Origin: Nothopassalora personata
Lineage: Eukaryota > Ascomycota > Dothideomycetes > Mycosphaerellales > Mycosphaerellaceae
Direction of reading: 5' to 3'
Assembly (NCBI GenBank): GCA_033816765.1
Contig: CM066291.1
Span: 372,001 to 436,000, forward strand
Length of the DNA stretch: 64,000 nt
Shown: positions 1 through 11,254 of the stretch, in pieces
Layout of the letters: every line of letters starts with the position of its first letter
How positions within the stretch are numbered: position 1 is the first letter of the stretch
Program-made: the position numbers and the translations under genes
The notes under the pieces: model-generated
Told to the model about the DNA's origin: nothing
Databases searched by the model: none
What the model saw: only the letters and a program-made list of their open reading frames with translations

Positions 1-65
1 TGTATGTACTGTACTGTATGTACTGTACTGTATGTACTGTACTGTATGTACTGTACTGTATGTAC
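1..65. repeat. 14-bp tandem repeat at window edge
   Basis: The unit TGTATGTACTGTAC is repeated about 4.6 times without error and continues off the left edge. Simple minisatellite; no gene touches it. Confidence 0.95.
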
Positions 66-949
66 CACATAGCGCCACCATGTCGAGCGATTGCCTATGA
101 GAAACGTGCTCGTCACGTCAGAAGAAACGAGTAGTAATGCTGCATCCTCCTGTGAAGATTGTTGAGAGCGGAAACATTCGCCACGACTTACAAACCCATG
201 TGCCGAAAACCGCCGTGAGCCGCGTCTCATTTTTCAAGACTCCACATCTTCTTCTCGACGAGACCAGTAGTACACTATAGTCCGAGCGAGACATGACTGA
301 TTCTGCACAGCAAATTGTAGCTTCACCCGAGTTAGCATCGTACGAGGTACATGGTATGGTGTACACCACCACGTTCCGCAGCAGGTAGGCATGGCAAGAG
401 CCATTGTGCTTGCAATGGAAATTGCATCACGCGTAGAGGTTGTGGTGTCCGATTGGGGACCATGGGGTCGCAGAGCTGGCTCGCCGTGGCTGCTGTCGGA
501 CGTTGAGGAGATCTGGTCTTGAACCCGATCATGGCTCTTGACTGATCAGCATACGCCTAGCAGGACGGGACAAAGGACTCTTTCCTTGGGTTGGTCTCAC
601 TGTGGTACCGAAGGACTGACTGGACAACTGTTCCTGGACCTGGGCTGACGATTTGGAGTGAAAGATCGACCTGTAGGCCATGAAGAGGAGACATACTCAT
701 CAAAGCACTCGATATTTTCTGTAGTTCCAGGTAATTTCTCCATGGCACCATGTTCGTGCGATTGCTGCTTTGCTCAAAGAGTGCTGGATTGCATACCACA
801 GCATTGTCCACGCAACTTCCAGACAATGCTTCCTGCTGGCAGCAAACGTCCGCGTGTGTGCTCCAGGATGGAGCGCTGGCATTTATACTTTTATGGCTCG
901 TCCGTCCAGAGTGGTCCACATCGACCTCAGGATCAACACAAAGTCTGCC
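66..949. other. Upstream intergenic region, no gene recognised
   Basis: Several short open frames exist on both strands but none has a recognisable domain or a consistent splice pattern. The segment from about 700 is probably the promoter and 5' leader of the gene starting at 950. Confidence 0.5.
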
Positions 950-2986
950 ATGTCCCGAGAAGCAGAAAACGCGAATGTTCACAACACGCACCAAGCAAAA
1001 GTCGTCGGCATCTATGGCCTTTCGGGCTCTGGCAAGTCTACCATCAGTCACCGTCTCAGTAAGGCCTTGACACAAGGCTTCGCATTCTACGAGGGTTCCG
1101 AAGAGCTTCTCAAGCCTCTTGATGGCAGTCTCGAAGCCCTCAAGACCTCAGACGAGGCAACTAAGCTCGAGCTGCGCACACAAGCCATCCGAAGGATTCA
1201 GCAATCCAGCATAGATACCGGTAACGTAGCAGTCGTCACTGGACACTTCAGCCTTCCCACCGAGCGATTTCTCGAGTTTGAGTCAATCTGGACCCCGGCA
1301 GACGAAGGCGCTTACGACCTGATCATATATGTCCAAGTCTCCCCAAAGACGCTTGCCGACCGGATCCACAAGGACAAGAGCAGACCTGATCGCAAAGTCC
1401 GGGGTGCTAAAGAGCTCAGTTTTTGGCAGGAGCAAGAGATCAATGATCTACGTGCGAAGTGCTATGGCAGCAAGATTCTGTTCGTGACCATCAACAACGA
1501 TGACCTGGATTCCGCTGAGGCGACAATCACCAAGATCCTAAAGGCCTGCAAAACGCTCAATGAGCTCGACAACTCGCAGCAAGTATCGCGAAAGCTGGAA
1601 AGCATTTTCGGCCCCGCTCTGGAGAAAGGTGAACAAAAGAAGTCTGACGCTGTGCTTGTTCTTGACGGCGACAAAACTCTGGCTCCTCAGGACACTGGCG
1701 AACTGATGTTGCCTGAGGCGAGCTCCTTCGATAAACGCACTCCACTCAAACAAGTCTTCTCCAGCGGCCTGGGCTACTCCTTCGCGGCGTGGACTCAAGC
1801 TGCTCTGCTATACGACGCTCTCGGTGACGATGACGCTTTCAACAAGCAGTGTGATGAAGTCGCAGCTCAGGTCAAGATACGTCCCGAGTTCAAGAGAATT
1901 CTGCAATCTGTCAAAGACAGCAAGCATGTCCGTGCGGTCGTCGTCACCTGCGGTCTGCACCGCGTCTGGACCAAAGTTGTGGACAAGGCAGGTCTTACTG
2001 ACGTGGTCCACGTCATGGGCAGTGGAAGATTCTCCGAGGGCTTCGTGGTCACGCCGGAGATGAAGAAGCACATTGTGGAGCGACTGCAGAAGGACTATCG
2101 TCTCCCCGTCTGGGCCTTTGGCGATAGCGAGACAGATCTGCCGATGCTTCAGGCTGCTGACGATGCGGTTTTGGTTGTTGATGGGCAGAAAAGGAGCGAG
2201 ACCACCAAGAATAAGATCCGAGCTGCTCTATCCGCTGGCCTTCGACCACGTCAAGTCGTTACGTCGGACGCCACAGCGTCCTGGCTTGTTGACACCAGGG
2301 CGCCAGTCATCGACGTCGACCAGCTAGAGTTCCGGAAAGCATTGACAGGCGACTTCCAGCTCATCCACGCCACCAACACAGCCGCCAGTAAGCTCCTCGC
2401 AACCCCCATGCGCGACGCCTCCATCAGCAGCGCCGCTCTCCGCAAAGCTCACCAGAACGCAGGCGAGTACCTGGCCAGAGAGCTCGTCGCGGACAAGATC
2501 GGCCTACAGCAGTTCGACATCGACCACGTACAAGAAGGCAAGAAGAGCGATGGCCACCGACTCTTGCACGAGAGCAAGACCACCATCGTCGCCTTGATGC
2601 GTGGAGGCGAGCCCATCGCTCTTGGCATCAGCGAAGTTTTCCCCAACGCCATGTTCGTCCACGCCAAAGCGGCAGAAGATGTGCTTGAGCAGCATCTTCT
2701 GGGTCAGTCGACGGTCATCTTGGTCGATTCTGTCATAAATCGAGGTGGAACAGCAGTGGAGTTCGTCCAGCGTGTTCGCCAGCTTCGTCCCACGATTCGG
2801 GTTCTGGTGGTGACGGGTGTCGCGCAGAAGGATGCTGTGAGGGAGGACGGAATCATGGAGCAGGGTCTTGTCGGTTGTGGTGAGGTGACGGTCATCGCTC
2901 TTCGCGTCTCGGAGAATAGCTATACTGGGCAAGGCGGCACTGATACCGGTGCTCGGTTGTTCAATACCACGCACATTGAGAAGTAG
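950..2986 (+). CDS. P-loop kinase / HAD phosphatase / uracil phosphoribosyltransferase-like fusion
   Basis: Single-exon gene of about 678 residues with three enzyme-like parts in order. A P-loop kinase segment has an intact Walker A motif (GLSGSGKST, about residues 20-28). A HAD-type hydrolase segment has the aspartate box LDGDKTLA near residue 235 and the later GDSETDLPML motif. A C-terminal phosphoribosyltransferase fold from about residue 465 carries the PRPP-loop-like VDSVINRGGTAVEF near residue 592. This triple architecture is known in fungi and usually labelled uracil phosphoribosyltransferase; a role in pyrimidine salvage is an inference from the C-terminal domain. The reading frame stays open upstream to about 770, but the first ATG codons in frame are at 893 and 950. 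I chose 950 because it opens on a short hydrophilic lead before the kinase; 893 is possible. No introns needed. Confidence 0.85.
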   Translation: MSREAENANVHNTHQAKVVGIYGLSGSGKSTISHRLSKALTQGFAFYEGSEELLKPLDGSLEALKTSDEATKLELRTQAIRRIQQSSIDTGNVAVVTGHFSLPTERFLEFESIWTPADEGAYDLIIYVQVSPKTLADRIHKDKSRPDRKVRGAKELSFWQEQEINDLRAKCYGSKILFVTINNDDLDSAEATITKILKACKTLNELDNSQQVSRKLESIFGPALEKGEQKKSDAVLVLDGDKTLAPQDTGELMLPEASSFDKRTPLKQVFSSGLGYSFAAWTQAALLYDALGDDDAFNKQCDEVAAQVKIRPEFKRILQSVKDSKHVRAVVVTCGLHRVWTKVVDKAGLTDVVHVMGSGRFSEGFVVTPEMKKHIVERLQKDYRLPVWAFGDSETDLPMLQAADDAVLVVDGQKRSETTKNKIRAALSAGLRPRQVVTSDATASWLVDTRAPVIDVDQLEFRKALTGDFQLIHATNTAASKLLATPMRDASISSAALRKAHQNAGEYLARELVADKIGLQQFDIDHVQEGKKSDGHRLLHESKTTIVALMRGGEPIALGISEVFPNAMFVHAKAAEDVLEQHLLGQSTVILVDSVINRGGTAVEFVQRVRQLRPTIRVLVVTGVAQKDAVREDGIMEQGLVGCGEVTVIALRVSENSYTGQGGTDTGARLFNTTHIEK

Positions 2987-3089
2987 CAGCGAGATGGGGT
3001 GAAGAAAGAGCAAAACGGTATCAGGATCTGAGCGCTGTAGAGATTCGTGTTCGTAAGGAAGTCTGTCAAGCGCTGTGGGTATCTCATCT

Positions 3090-4545
3090 CTAACCAAGAG
3101 CATATCTTTCCGCCAATAGTTCATGCCATTCGAAAAACGCTGATTTGAATATCGTGCCAAGGCCAGCATGACAAGAGACCACGGCCTCCTCATCTGCGTC
3201 CCCTGATGATTCGCCCGGCTTCTTCGTCTCCCGCATCACAACATTGTAGAGTTGCCACGGTCCCTTCCGCTCAGTGTAGGCACTTATACTGTCATACTCA
3301 GTGCGATCACATTCTCTCGCGGCTGCTGGACAGGGCGATGAATCGTTTTGTCTTTTTCGCTCTGCATTGGCATCCGCCCAGCTTGCTCCCAGCACGCAGG
3401 TCCCGACACAGTCGCCGTCAATGTCAAGAATATTAAAGTGCTTCAGGCCTTGACCAAGTGTGTTTCGTGCTTTCGGCTGGCTTCTCAAAAGTATCTTCGT
3501 CGAGGGAGAAGTCAGCAGCGTAGGTCACAGAATTTCAGCAAGAGTTTGTCTTGTGTTGGCTCGTTGTTGGTCGCGCGACTTGTATCGCCTGGTCTAAGGA
3601 CAGTGTTGTTCCTGCGAAGCCCAGGAGTCTTTCGCAAGAACTATTGTCCGGGACGACCGACGCGCGCGCCCTTGACGTTCGACCTTGGCACTCCACGGCC
3701 GGCCGTGTAAATCGTAATCTGAAACGTTGGAGCCGTCGTGGTAGAATGTGTCAATGGGGAATGTGCCGTCTGTAGGAGCGTCATACCCTCTCCAGCGTAC
3801 ATCAATCTGGTCATTGCGCTGGTGACGTTCAGGATCTCAGACTAGACGTAACTCACCTGAGTTACCTCGGCCGGTGCGGACGTATTAAGTGATCCAAGTG
3901 TGCCTAAGAAGCCACTCGTGCAAGTTGATCTCCGGTAAAGATACCATCGTGGTGTTGTACGATATTTTCTTGCCTTGCCAGCCATACCACGACCAGCTTG
4001 GGAAGGCTCGGGCTTTAACGCCGCGTCGTCGGGGCAGTTCCTCAGGCTCCAACAGTGAAGCCCAGTCGAAATGAGATGCTGCCAACCCAAATATGGCATC
4101 GCACTCGACCGCTAATGCAGTTCGAATGGCGTTCTCAATACCATTGAAAATCAGCCAATATGTCGCCCGGCTTGCTCAAGTATCGCGAGGTGTAGATTCC
4201 AAAGTAATTCTTGTAGACACTCACAGGATCCTGGTCTATGCGCTTCAGTGTATGTGCCGGAGCACCCAGGAGTTCGACCCACCAGCCAGCGACAGGGTAC
4301 TCGGAATAGAAGTCTTCGGACATCGTGGCCGAGCGGCATTGCAGATACATTGGCCCGGCGACGAAGTGTGTTTGCGGTCCATTTCCGCAGAGATGGCGTT
4401 ACATTCCCGAAGGCGATGTTCGACAGGTTGAGCCTGGTAGCGTGATGGACCCCGGTAAGCTGATGTAGGATATTGCCACAGCCTGGGACGACAGAGGAGG
4501 CCTGTCCGTCGTGGAACATGAGCTTTCGTGATGGATGATATCAAG
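3090..4545 (-). pseudogene. Decayed heterokaryon-incompatibility (HET) domain gene
   Basis: Several consecutive reverse-strand fragments in different frames match the usual layout of HET proteins. About 4350-4135 reads MYLQCRSATMSEDFYSEYP, then a TSRYLSKPGDILADFQ block. About 4085-3885 carries the hallmark FPSWSWYGWQGK. 3806-3600 continues after a good 50-bp intron (3856-3807, GTGAGT..CAG). The last part (3488-3090) ends with GLGTIFKSAFFEWHELLAE, typical of HET C-termini. The pieces cannot be joined by introns alone. Single-base frame changes are needed near 3915, near 3520 (between LLLKF and VTYAADFSLDEDTFEK) and near 3450. HET proteins trigger cell death on fusion of unlike hyphae; this copy is very probably dead. 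The 5' part beyond about 4350 is poorly resolved. Confidence 0.75.
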
Positions 4546-4766
4546 ATGATATCAAGATGATATACCTAGAAATGCGATCCGACAACTTCGACACCTCAGG
4601 CAGTCGAGCCTTTCCCAATTAGGACAGCAAGGGTCCAACGCGACACGTCCTCCAAAGGAAGCAGCGAATGTGAAAGCCTGAAGAAACATCGTCAGCTTCC
4701 CACAGCGACATACCCTTCAATGCGACAATCATAACCACACCACCGATCTCGCCTTGAACCACAGCC

Positions 4767-5471
4767 ATGGCCGACATCAACGGAACACCCGGCACCCTCG
4801 ACTGGCGACTCAGCGCCCACCCCATAACCCTCGTCACCTTCCTCTCCTTCCGCGCAGGTTTGCACATCACTGCAGCCAAAGCATTCCCAATGCCCCGCTA
4901 ACGAATATCTAGCCTCCCTCCTCGTCTACCTCCTCGGCCTCCTCTTCACCTCCAACTTCGTCCTAATCTTCATAATCACCATCCTCCTCCTCGCCGCGGA
5001 CTTCTACTACCTCAAAAACATCGCTGGGCGTCGCCTCGTCGGCCTCCGCTGGTGGAACGAAGTCAACTCCCAATCCGGCGACTCGCACTGGGTCTTCGAG
5101 TCCGCGCCGCAGCCCAATGAGCCGGGTGGTAAGATCGTCAATGCTACGGATAAGAGGTTCTTCTGGTTGGCGCTGTATGCGCAGCCGGCGTTGTGGGTGG
5201 CATTGGCTGTCGTGGCGATTGTGAAGTTCGAGTTTATATGGTTGACGCTCGTTGCAATTGCGATGGTGTTGACGATTACCAATACGTTGGCGTTCTCGAG
5301 GTGTGATAAGTTTAGTCAGGCTAGTGGCTTGGTGGAGAGGGGGTTGTCTTCGGGGTCTCTGGTGAGTTGGAGAGATACTTGTTTAGATGAAAGGTCGTGG
5401 CTGACAGTTTTCTACAGGCACGGAACGTTGGAGGAGCTTTGCTTTCAAGACTCTTCAACCGCGGCTCATAG
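4767..5471 (+). CDS. TVP23: Golgi membrane protein TVP23
   Basis: Three exons: 4767-4857, 4913-5361 and 5418-5471, with introns of 55 and 56 bp. The first intron has a clear GCTAAC branch site and both keep the frame. The product of about 197 residues matches the TVP23/DUF846 family in length and layout. A hydrophilic start ending in [16 protein letters not shown] is followed by paired membrane spans ([10 protein letters not shown] and [19 protein letters not shown]), the conserved [12 protein letters not shown] and SHWVFES segments, two more spans, and the C-terminal [18 protein letters not shown]23 is a late-Golgi/endosome membrane protein that works with YIP-family proteins in vesicle traffic. 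The splice sites are unambiguous because only this joining restores the conserved tail. Confidence 0.93.
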
Positions 5472-5969
5472 CGATAGCACATTCTTTTCTCTGTTCACCG
5501 TGCATGCGAAACGAATCTCTACAGAACGTCTCAATCCCTTCACTCTCCCGCGAATCATCGATGCAGTCGCATCTACCCTTGACTCAGATCGTCCGTCGGA
5601 AAGCGCTGGTCACACCTCCACCAATGTCGTCAAGGATCAACATACTCGCTTCAATTCTATTATCACATCCGTACCCTGGTCTTTATGGGACAGCGGACAG
5701 GCACCTTTCGTACAACTTGATAGTATGATGCGGAGCTGTGTCCTTGATGGTAAGGGGTGACGAAATATCAGATTTTGTGAGAAAACGAGGTGTTACTCTG
5801 AGGTGATGCCTGGTCTACTAGAGCAGGTACAGCTGCTGTCGCCAGTGACTCTGCATCATATGGAGCGAAGTCTACGTCCGCTGCGCACGGAGCAAACAGT
5901 CTGAGACGCTCCCTGACGGAGCCTCAACGATGGCCGGAAGGTACTCTTAATCTTCATCGTCCGACTGTA
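5472..5969. other. Intergenic between convergent TVP23 and NPL4
   Basis: Contains the 3' ends of two convergent genes. An open frame runs through TVP23's last intron to about 5760 but is explained by that unspliced intron; nothing else is recognisable. Confidence 0.5.
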
Positions 5970-8219
5970 TCACTTCCCACTAATGTCCAACCCACGAAAC
6001 TTCTTTAATGTCTTCGCGTCGGTGGTGTTGCTGCCACGCTTTTGAGGGCGTGCTCCATTACCGTGAATCTCCAGCATCGCCTCCAAAGTCTTCCACCCTA
6101 CAGGAACTGCGTCAGTACTGTAAGATAACGAGGAAGAATGAAAAGTGTAGGCAGGATAGGGTGACATGAGTGTGATTATGCTACATGTTCAGGATAGTTT
6201 CAAGAGTGGCCCAACCTGGTGTATGCATGAGCTGAGCGCCCAGAGAAGTGTCGTGCGTAGTCGCGACCTGGCAGAGCAGGCGTAGCTCATCCTGTGAGGA
6301 ATATTAGCGATGTCTAGATTGACACGTTGCAATCGACTTACTTCACCCAGAACACCGAGGCTTTGGATGTAGCACAACAGGTGAAAGTCGCTGACTGCCG
6401 CAACACCCTGTTCTGTGTCAAGGGCTATGCGATTTGCGCCAGCTTTGAGCTGCTTGACCAGGTCGCGCTGATCTTGCATGTCTCCAAGAGCGGCGCGGTT
6501 CTCAATCGCCAGTGCAGCTGAGCTGTTGACGAACTTCGGATTGCTCTGGTTGGGAAAGCCGTGGGTGAGCGTGACGAAGAGGTACTCGACCGGGAACGAT
6601 GGTTTCGCATTCTCCTGGACATTGGCACCGTACTCGTTGATGCGCCGGTAGAAGACCTCTGGGATGTAGCGTTTTCGATTGAACGCCTCATCAGCTTCGG
6701 CTTCGTCTTGCACCAGCATAACACTGGGCTCTGCAGATGGTTCGATGATCTCGGCGGTAGTCATCTCGACAGCAGCATTTGATGCTTGGTAAGCAGAGAT
6801 CGCAATGTTGCCGTCGGGATCCCCAGAGATGATGCATGTCACGAAGTTGCTCCCGAACTTGCCAGTTTCGCTCCACTTGGAAGGACGCGGATATTTGGCT
6901 TGATATCTTGATGCGAAACAGACCTAACATAGTCAGTCATACTTCTCTCAGGATGCGAGAAATGAGTGCATACCTCGAGAGATGATAGGTAGTAAGAGTC
7001 GGCATGCCGTTTGCACACAGCAATGCCCTTCTCTGGGTCTGTTTGCTGGAGCAGATCAGTGTAAATGACACCAACGCGCTGCAGTCCGGCCAGGCCTGCC
7101 AATTTCTCAATCTCTTTCTCGTTGTCCCATTCGTTTAGCGTCACGCCATCTGCCCAGATTAGCGAGATTCAATAATGTTGAATGGCGCACACTTACCTGG
7201 CTCGTCGACTTGTGGCGGCTCGTATATTACTTCGACCACAGCTTTGGTACCTAGCGGCACTTGATCGTACTCTTCGTAGTGGCCGTACAGGAAACCTATT
7301 CGCTGTGTGCCTGCTTGCCGCCAGTAGCCAATGAACTTATCGACCATATCGAATGTCTCGAACTCTACGTGGTCCACCATGCGGTACTCCTGCGGTACTA
7401 GAGAGATGGCAGAAGGCTGACACTTCGAGCAGATGCCATCGGGGAAGGGTGCATGCCCGCCAGGACATTCGGGGTTGACGCGATAATAAGGTTCGCTGAG
7501 TGGAGGGATGTACGAGCTGCCAGACTGTGGAGTTATTAGCAAAGTCGTCCACGTTACACATCGCCACATTACTGACCGAGTACTTGTTCTTGCCCTGGTT
7601 CAGTTTCCGTAGATATGCGTGGTACGACAGATGTTTGATCTTGTGCTCTTCCAGGAAGCCCTTATCGTACGGCTCGAGTGGCTGACAGTAGTCGCACATG
7701 CCCTATACCGGTATCAGCGACGTCCAAGCTCATCCCCATACACCACCGTACCTTAGGGCCATGCTTGCACATCCGCTGGTCCTTCTTCCGCGTGATCTTG
7801 CCATCGAGCTTGTCTAATCGGTCATCGAGTGGTATCTGCTTGACTGTCTCCCACGGGTTCTTCACCAGACGCTGCATCTGCGGGATTGCCACGCTCGAGG
7901 TCAGCTCTTCGTCCGTCACCTCTTTGCCGCTCAGCTTGTTCGATCCCTCCGAGTGGCCGTTGGTGGCAGGATCGTCGGTCTTGAAGTCGAGAAAGACTTG
8001 GGTGCCGTGTGTAAGGCCGAGCTTGGCGAAGGTGATACCCTTGAGCTTCTCGATGGGTCTCGAATCTGCACCGTGTGGCCGAGGACTAATCGTGACGGTA
8101 GATGGGATGACTTTCTTAGGAAGCTTGTCGAGGACATCGGGGAGGATGGATGCAATCTCGGCGTTGTGGTCGAGCGTAAGGCGGAATCCTCCCTCGCGCG
8201 ACTGAAATCGGATGATCAT
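5970..8219 (-). CDS. NPL4: NPL4, ubiquitin-binding cofactor of Cdc48/p97
   Basis: Exons on the reverse strand: 8219-7752, 7702-7577, 7524-7197, 7149-6974, 6923-6342, then 6291-6216 joined to 6097-5970. All introns are GT..AG and frame-preserving. About 627 residues. The start [13 protein letters not shown] opens the ubiquitin-like domain. Two CxxC zinc-binding pairs follow (CKHGPKGMCDYC and [16 protein letters not shown]), then the MPN-like NPL4 domain with [18 protein letters not shown] and [14 protein letters not shown] segments. NPL4 with UFD1 directs Cdc48 to ubiquitylated clients in ER-associated degradation and chromatin extraction. Oddity: if the last intron (6215-6098, donor GTTGGG) is retained, the frame continues to a stop at 6181 and encodes a near-copy of the same motif (see findings), giving about 596 residues. 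Confidence 0.93.
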
Positions 8220-8750
8220 CGTAGGGTGACGGGCGGCGTATAATTCGAGTATGATGTCGAGGTGTGGTAGTGTCTCGATGGTGCACCAGGCTTCGGGACT
8301 GGGTTGGGGGGATGGATTCAGGTTCGAGGAAGCAGTGTTAGCACGAAGGATGGATGTGTTGCAGCCATTAAGAGAAATATTGTTCTCTCTTCCTCCAAGC
8401 CAGGCGGCAAACGGCTTATGAATGCACTTCTCACCAGATGCACATGAAGCACAGGCACAGGCACAAGTAGTGCAGGTAGCTCTTGCCTTCTGAAGCTATC
8501 CACGGATTATGCCATACGCTGATCCCTGTCTCGCGCTGCAGGGATTCACCAACTCTATTTTGGACTTTGGACACGTTTATGGCAGGTCACGATCTTGAGG
8601 ACTATCGTGGCACTCGTCTTTCTTTATTCCCTTTAGCACCTTCTGTTGGTAGTGCACGCTACGACGATACCCCAAACTAGCACTGCAACACGCGATCACG
8701 ACTGTCCACACAAATCAATACAATCCGCGCACTGAGCGCCTCCACCAACC
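8220..8750. promoter_or_regulatory. Shared divergent promoter region NPL4 / SEC66
   Basis: About 530 bp lie between the start codons of two head-to-head genes, so both promoters must lie here. I see no unambiguous TATA box or recognisable factor site. Confidence 0.6.
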
Positions 8751-9639
8751 ATGGACAACGCGACCTTTAATTCGACGAATGGCACTTTCACCAACGGCAC
8801 ATTCAACGGCACAGATGGCTCTTCCTTCACACCACCTGCGCCGAAGCCTTTCTGGACGAATCTCCTCCTTCCCATATTGTACCTTACTATCCTGATCGGA
8901 TCCCTTTACACCTTCTCCACTGTCTACCGAAAGCGTCAGATTGAAAAGGCCGCAAGGCTAGAATCTTGGTTCCCCCCGCACCGGCAACGAGATATCTACT
9001 TGTCACTATTGCACATCGATCCTCAAGATGCTAGCGAGGGGGATGACGAGAAGAAGCTGAGCAGAGTACCGGATAGTGTGTTGAAAGCCGCACTTCTGAG
9101 ACGAGCAGTGGAGGACATTCAACGCATTGTGCAATTGAGGAATTCGAAGCCTGCCCTGCAACATCTACTCCAGCGGGGTAGCGTGGGCGACGAACTATGG
9201 CAGCGTTTCCAGAGAGCAGAGAAGGAGATGGAAGAGGAGGTCAAGGATGTTGTGAATGAAGTATGATGTGCTTGATCCTTGAACTGCATCGCATGGACTA
9301 ACACTACCACAGGCCAACGCTTTCCAGCAAGGCTGGGGTCAAGTCATTTTTCAATCTGCCAACGAGATCAACCAGAACCGCCTAATCAAGGAACGAATCG
9401 CCGAGCTGCAGTCAAAGGTCGACACTGAAAAGGCGTGGTGGGAGAAGAGGAAAGAAGGCATTTCATCAGAACTAATGGCAGAGCTTGAGGAGGAGAGTGC
9501 AAAGAAGGCTGAAGGTACCGCAGCGGCTGCGACGAAGAAGAGCAGCAGTGACGACGATGCAGTATTGGTGGAAGCAGGCAGACCAGCAACCGGTTTCGAT
9601 CAGGGCTCAGCCAAGAAGCGAAATAAGCCGAAGAAGTGA
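8751..9639 (+). CDS. SEC66: ER translocation protein Sec66 (Sec71)
   Basis: Two exons, 8751-9260 and 9313-9639, separated by a 52-bp intron that keeps the frame (170 codons, then 109 including the stop). About 278 residues. The short N-terminus is lumenal and carries several N-x-S/T glycosylation sequons (NATFNST, NGTF, NGTD). It is followed by one membrane span, FWTNLLLPILYLTILIGSLY, near residues 34-53. The cytosolic part holds ESWFPPHRQRDIYLSLLH, characteristic of Sec66, and a charged coiled-coil-like stretch, ending in a lysine-rich tail (KKRNKPKK). Sec66 is a subunit of the Sec62/63 complex for post-translational import into the ER. Start is the first ATG with a good upstream context; length fits the family. 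Confidence 0.93.
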
Positions 9640-11254
9640 GCTCGATCTTGCTTCATGCGTGAGGTGGCGGTCCGGTGGGACATGATATGGTTGCAATGCA
9701 TAGCGTCGCTGGGCTTTGGCATGAAAGGTAATGTGGCATGGACGGCCGCGTATCCTGTCGATTCAGGGAACACCGCAATAAGTATATCAACCAGGCACCA
9801 AGACCGAACTTCTCAGATCATACTTCAGTGTCTTGAAACCCATGAAGAAGACATCGATCTGACCGACCCGGCACCATTGCTGCCGGACGTCCCAGTGAAA
9901 GAAGACTGTCATGCGACTGCTCTGGGTCCACCGAGCTCCATCGGCGTAGAGATCCCTCGGCGATCATTGTCCTCAACTTTACTGGAAGTACTACGCTGTT
10001 CTTGTACCGATGCACGGAGACTGTCTCGTGACGACGAACGTTGAAATCGGAGCCGTCGTACATCGACGGTACTCTGTCCTTGCATTATTGAAGCACTTGG
10101 TGATCCGAGGTCATCGTCCCGCTCATTCAGTTCGAGGTTGTGCTGGAGGCCGTAGCCTGGTGGCGAGTTCACAGCATATCTATCTATACCTGCATTTAAT
10201 GCTGTAGCTGCTCTACCTGTGGCGTTCTCTATGACAGGTGCGGTATTGAGTTGAGGCGAGTCGTAGACGTCGCGGAGGCTATCGTGATGCATGTCATGTT
10301 CCTGGTGAGCTATTCTTGCCGCCAGATAATGGTCTTGCGTCTGGAGCTGGAACTGGACCGCTTCGTGTTGCCAGGTTTCAGATGAGGTCAACCAATCCCA
10401 CGATATTTGCAGCCCCGCGTTGCTAGGTGCTCCCACCAATGCACCGGCTAAACACAGCCTCTCACCAACCAATATTTCATGCACCTTGCACCTTCCTTAC
10501 TGGAGAATAATCACAGCCAGCCCCTTTGTCCGCTTATTTTGTCACGAGTTTCCCTACTACTGCCACCGTTTATGCTTACTAGCTCAGCACAGGCCAGCAG
10601 CGTGAGTACAAAACTCCAGTGAGCTGTCGCTTTCATTCTTCTCCTTTTCTTCTTCATACTTACCTTGTTGGCCCGCGGACGCTCACGAATGTCCAACGGT
10701 ACGAGGAGCGGCTGCATTGCACAGCGCGGACCGTAACTCGTATGCTTCTCCTTCGGGGGCGGCACTGGCGCAATTTTTGCTGGCTACCCTTTCGTGTGAG
10801 TGCGAAAGACCTTTTCATCAGATTGTGGGCTACGTGCCTGCTGCTGGAGAAGAGGAGTTATTAACATCATTCTACCACACCGACACCATGTGGTCCGCCA
10901 TCGACAGCCTCACCGTTTCCCGTCATTCACTCTTGCACGCGATGCAACCGTATCTCCAAAGTCGACTACATGGCCTCTCTAAATACAACCACGCACGCTG
11001 CGTCTATACGCTTCACCACCGCCGACTGCCGTACGACCATACGATAGCGCGTCGTGTTCCGAAATAGTCTGAGATGGCGCCAATGTTTGGGGATGGTTGG
11101 CTGCATACCGTCGGGCGCGTCAATTCAGCCCCAGCTGAAAGATGCGTTCGTACGATACCACCGGCGTCAACTCGAGACCATCATGAGCTTGGAACACCGA
11201 GTGAAGAGCAAGCGACACCAGGCAACCTGACGGTCTGCTGAGACACAAGTAACG
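9640..11254. other. Intergenic, no confident gene
   Basis: A reverse-strand open frame of about 190 codons covers 9909-10484, rich in Asp, Arg and Ser, but it has no ATG at its start and no recognisable domain. The rest holds only short frames. It includes the promoter of the gene at 11255. Confidence 0.45.

Noticed and set aside
770..949. 60 extra N-terminal residues on the kinase/HAD/PRTase protein
   Set aside because: The frame is open but begins with TTG, and most of the stretch is unlike the rest of the protein; ATG at 950 is preferred.
9909..10484. Reverse-strand open frame of about 190 codons
   Set aside because: It begins with a non-ATG codon, has no domain and no supporting splice sites; the first internal ATG leaves a short, low-complexity chain.
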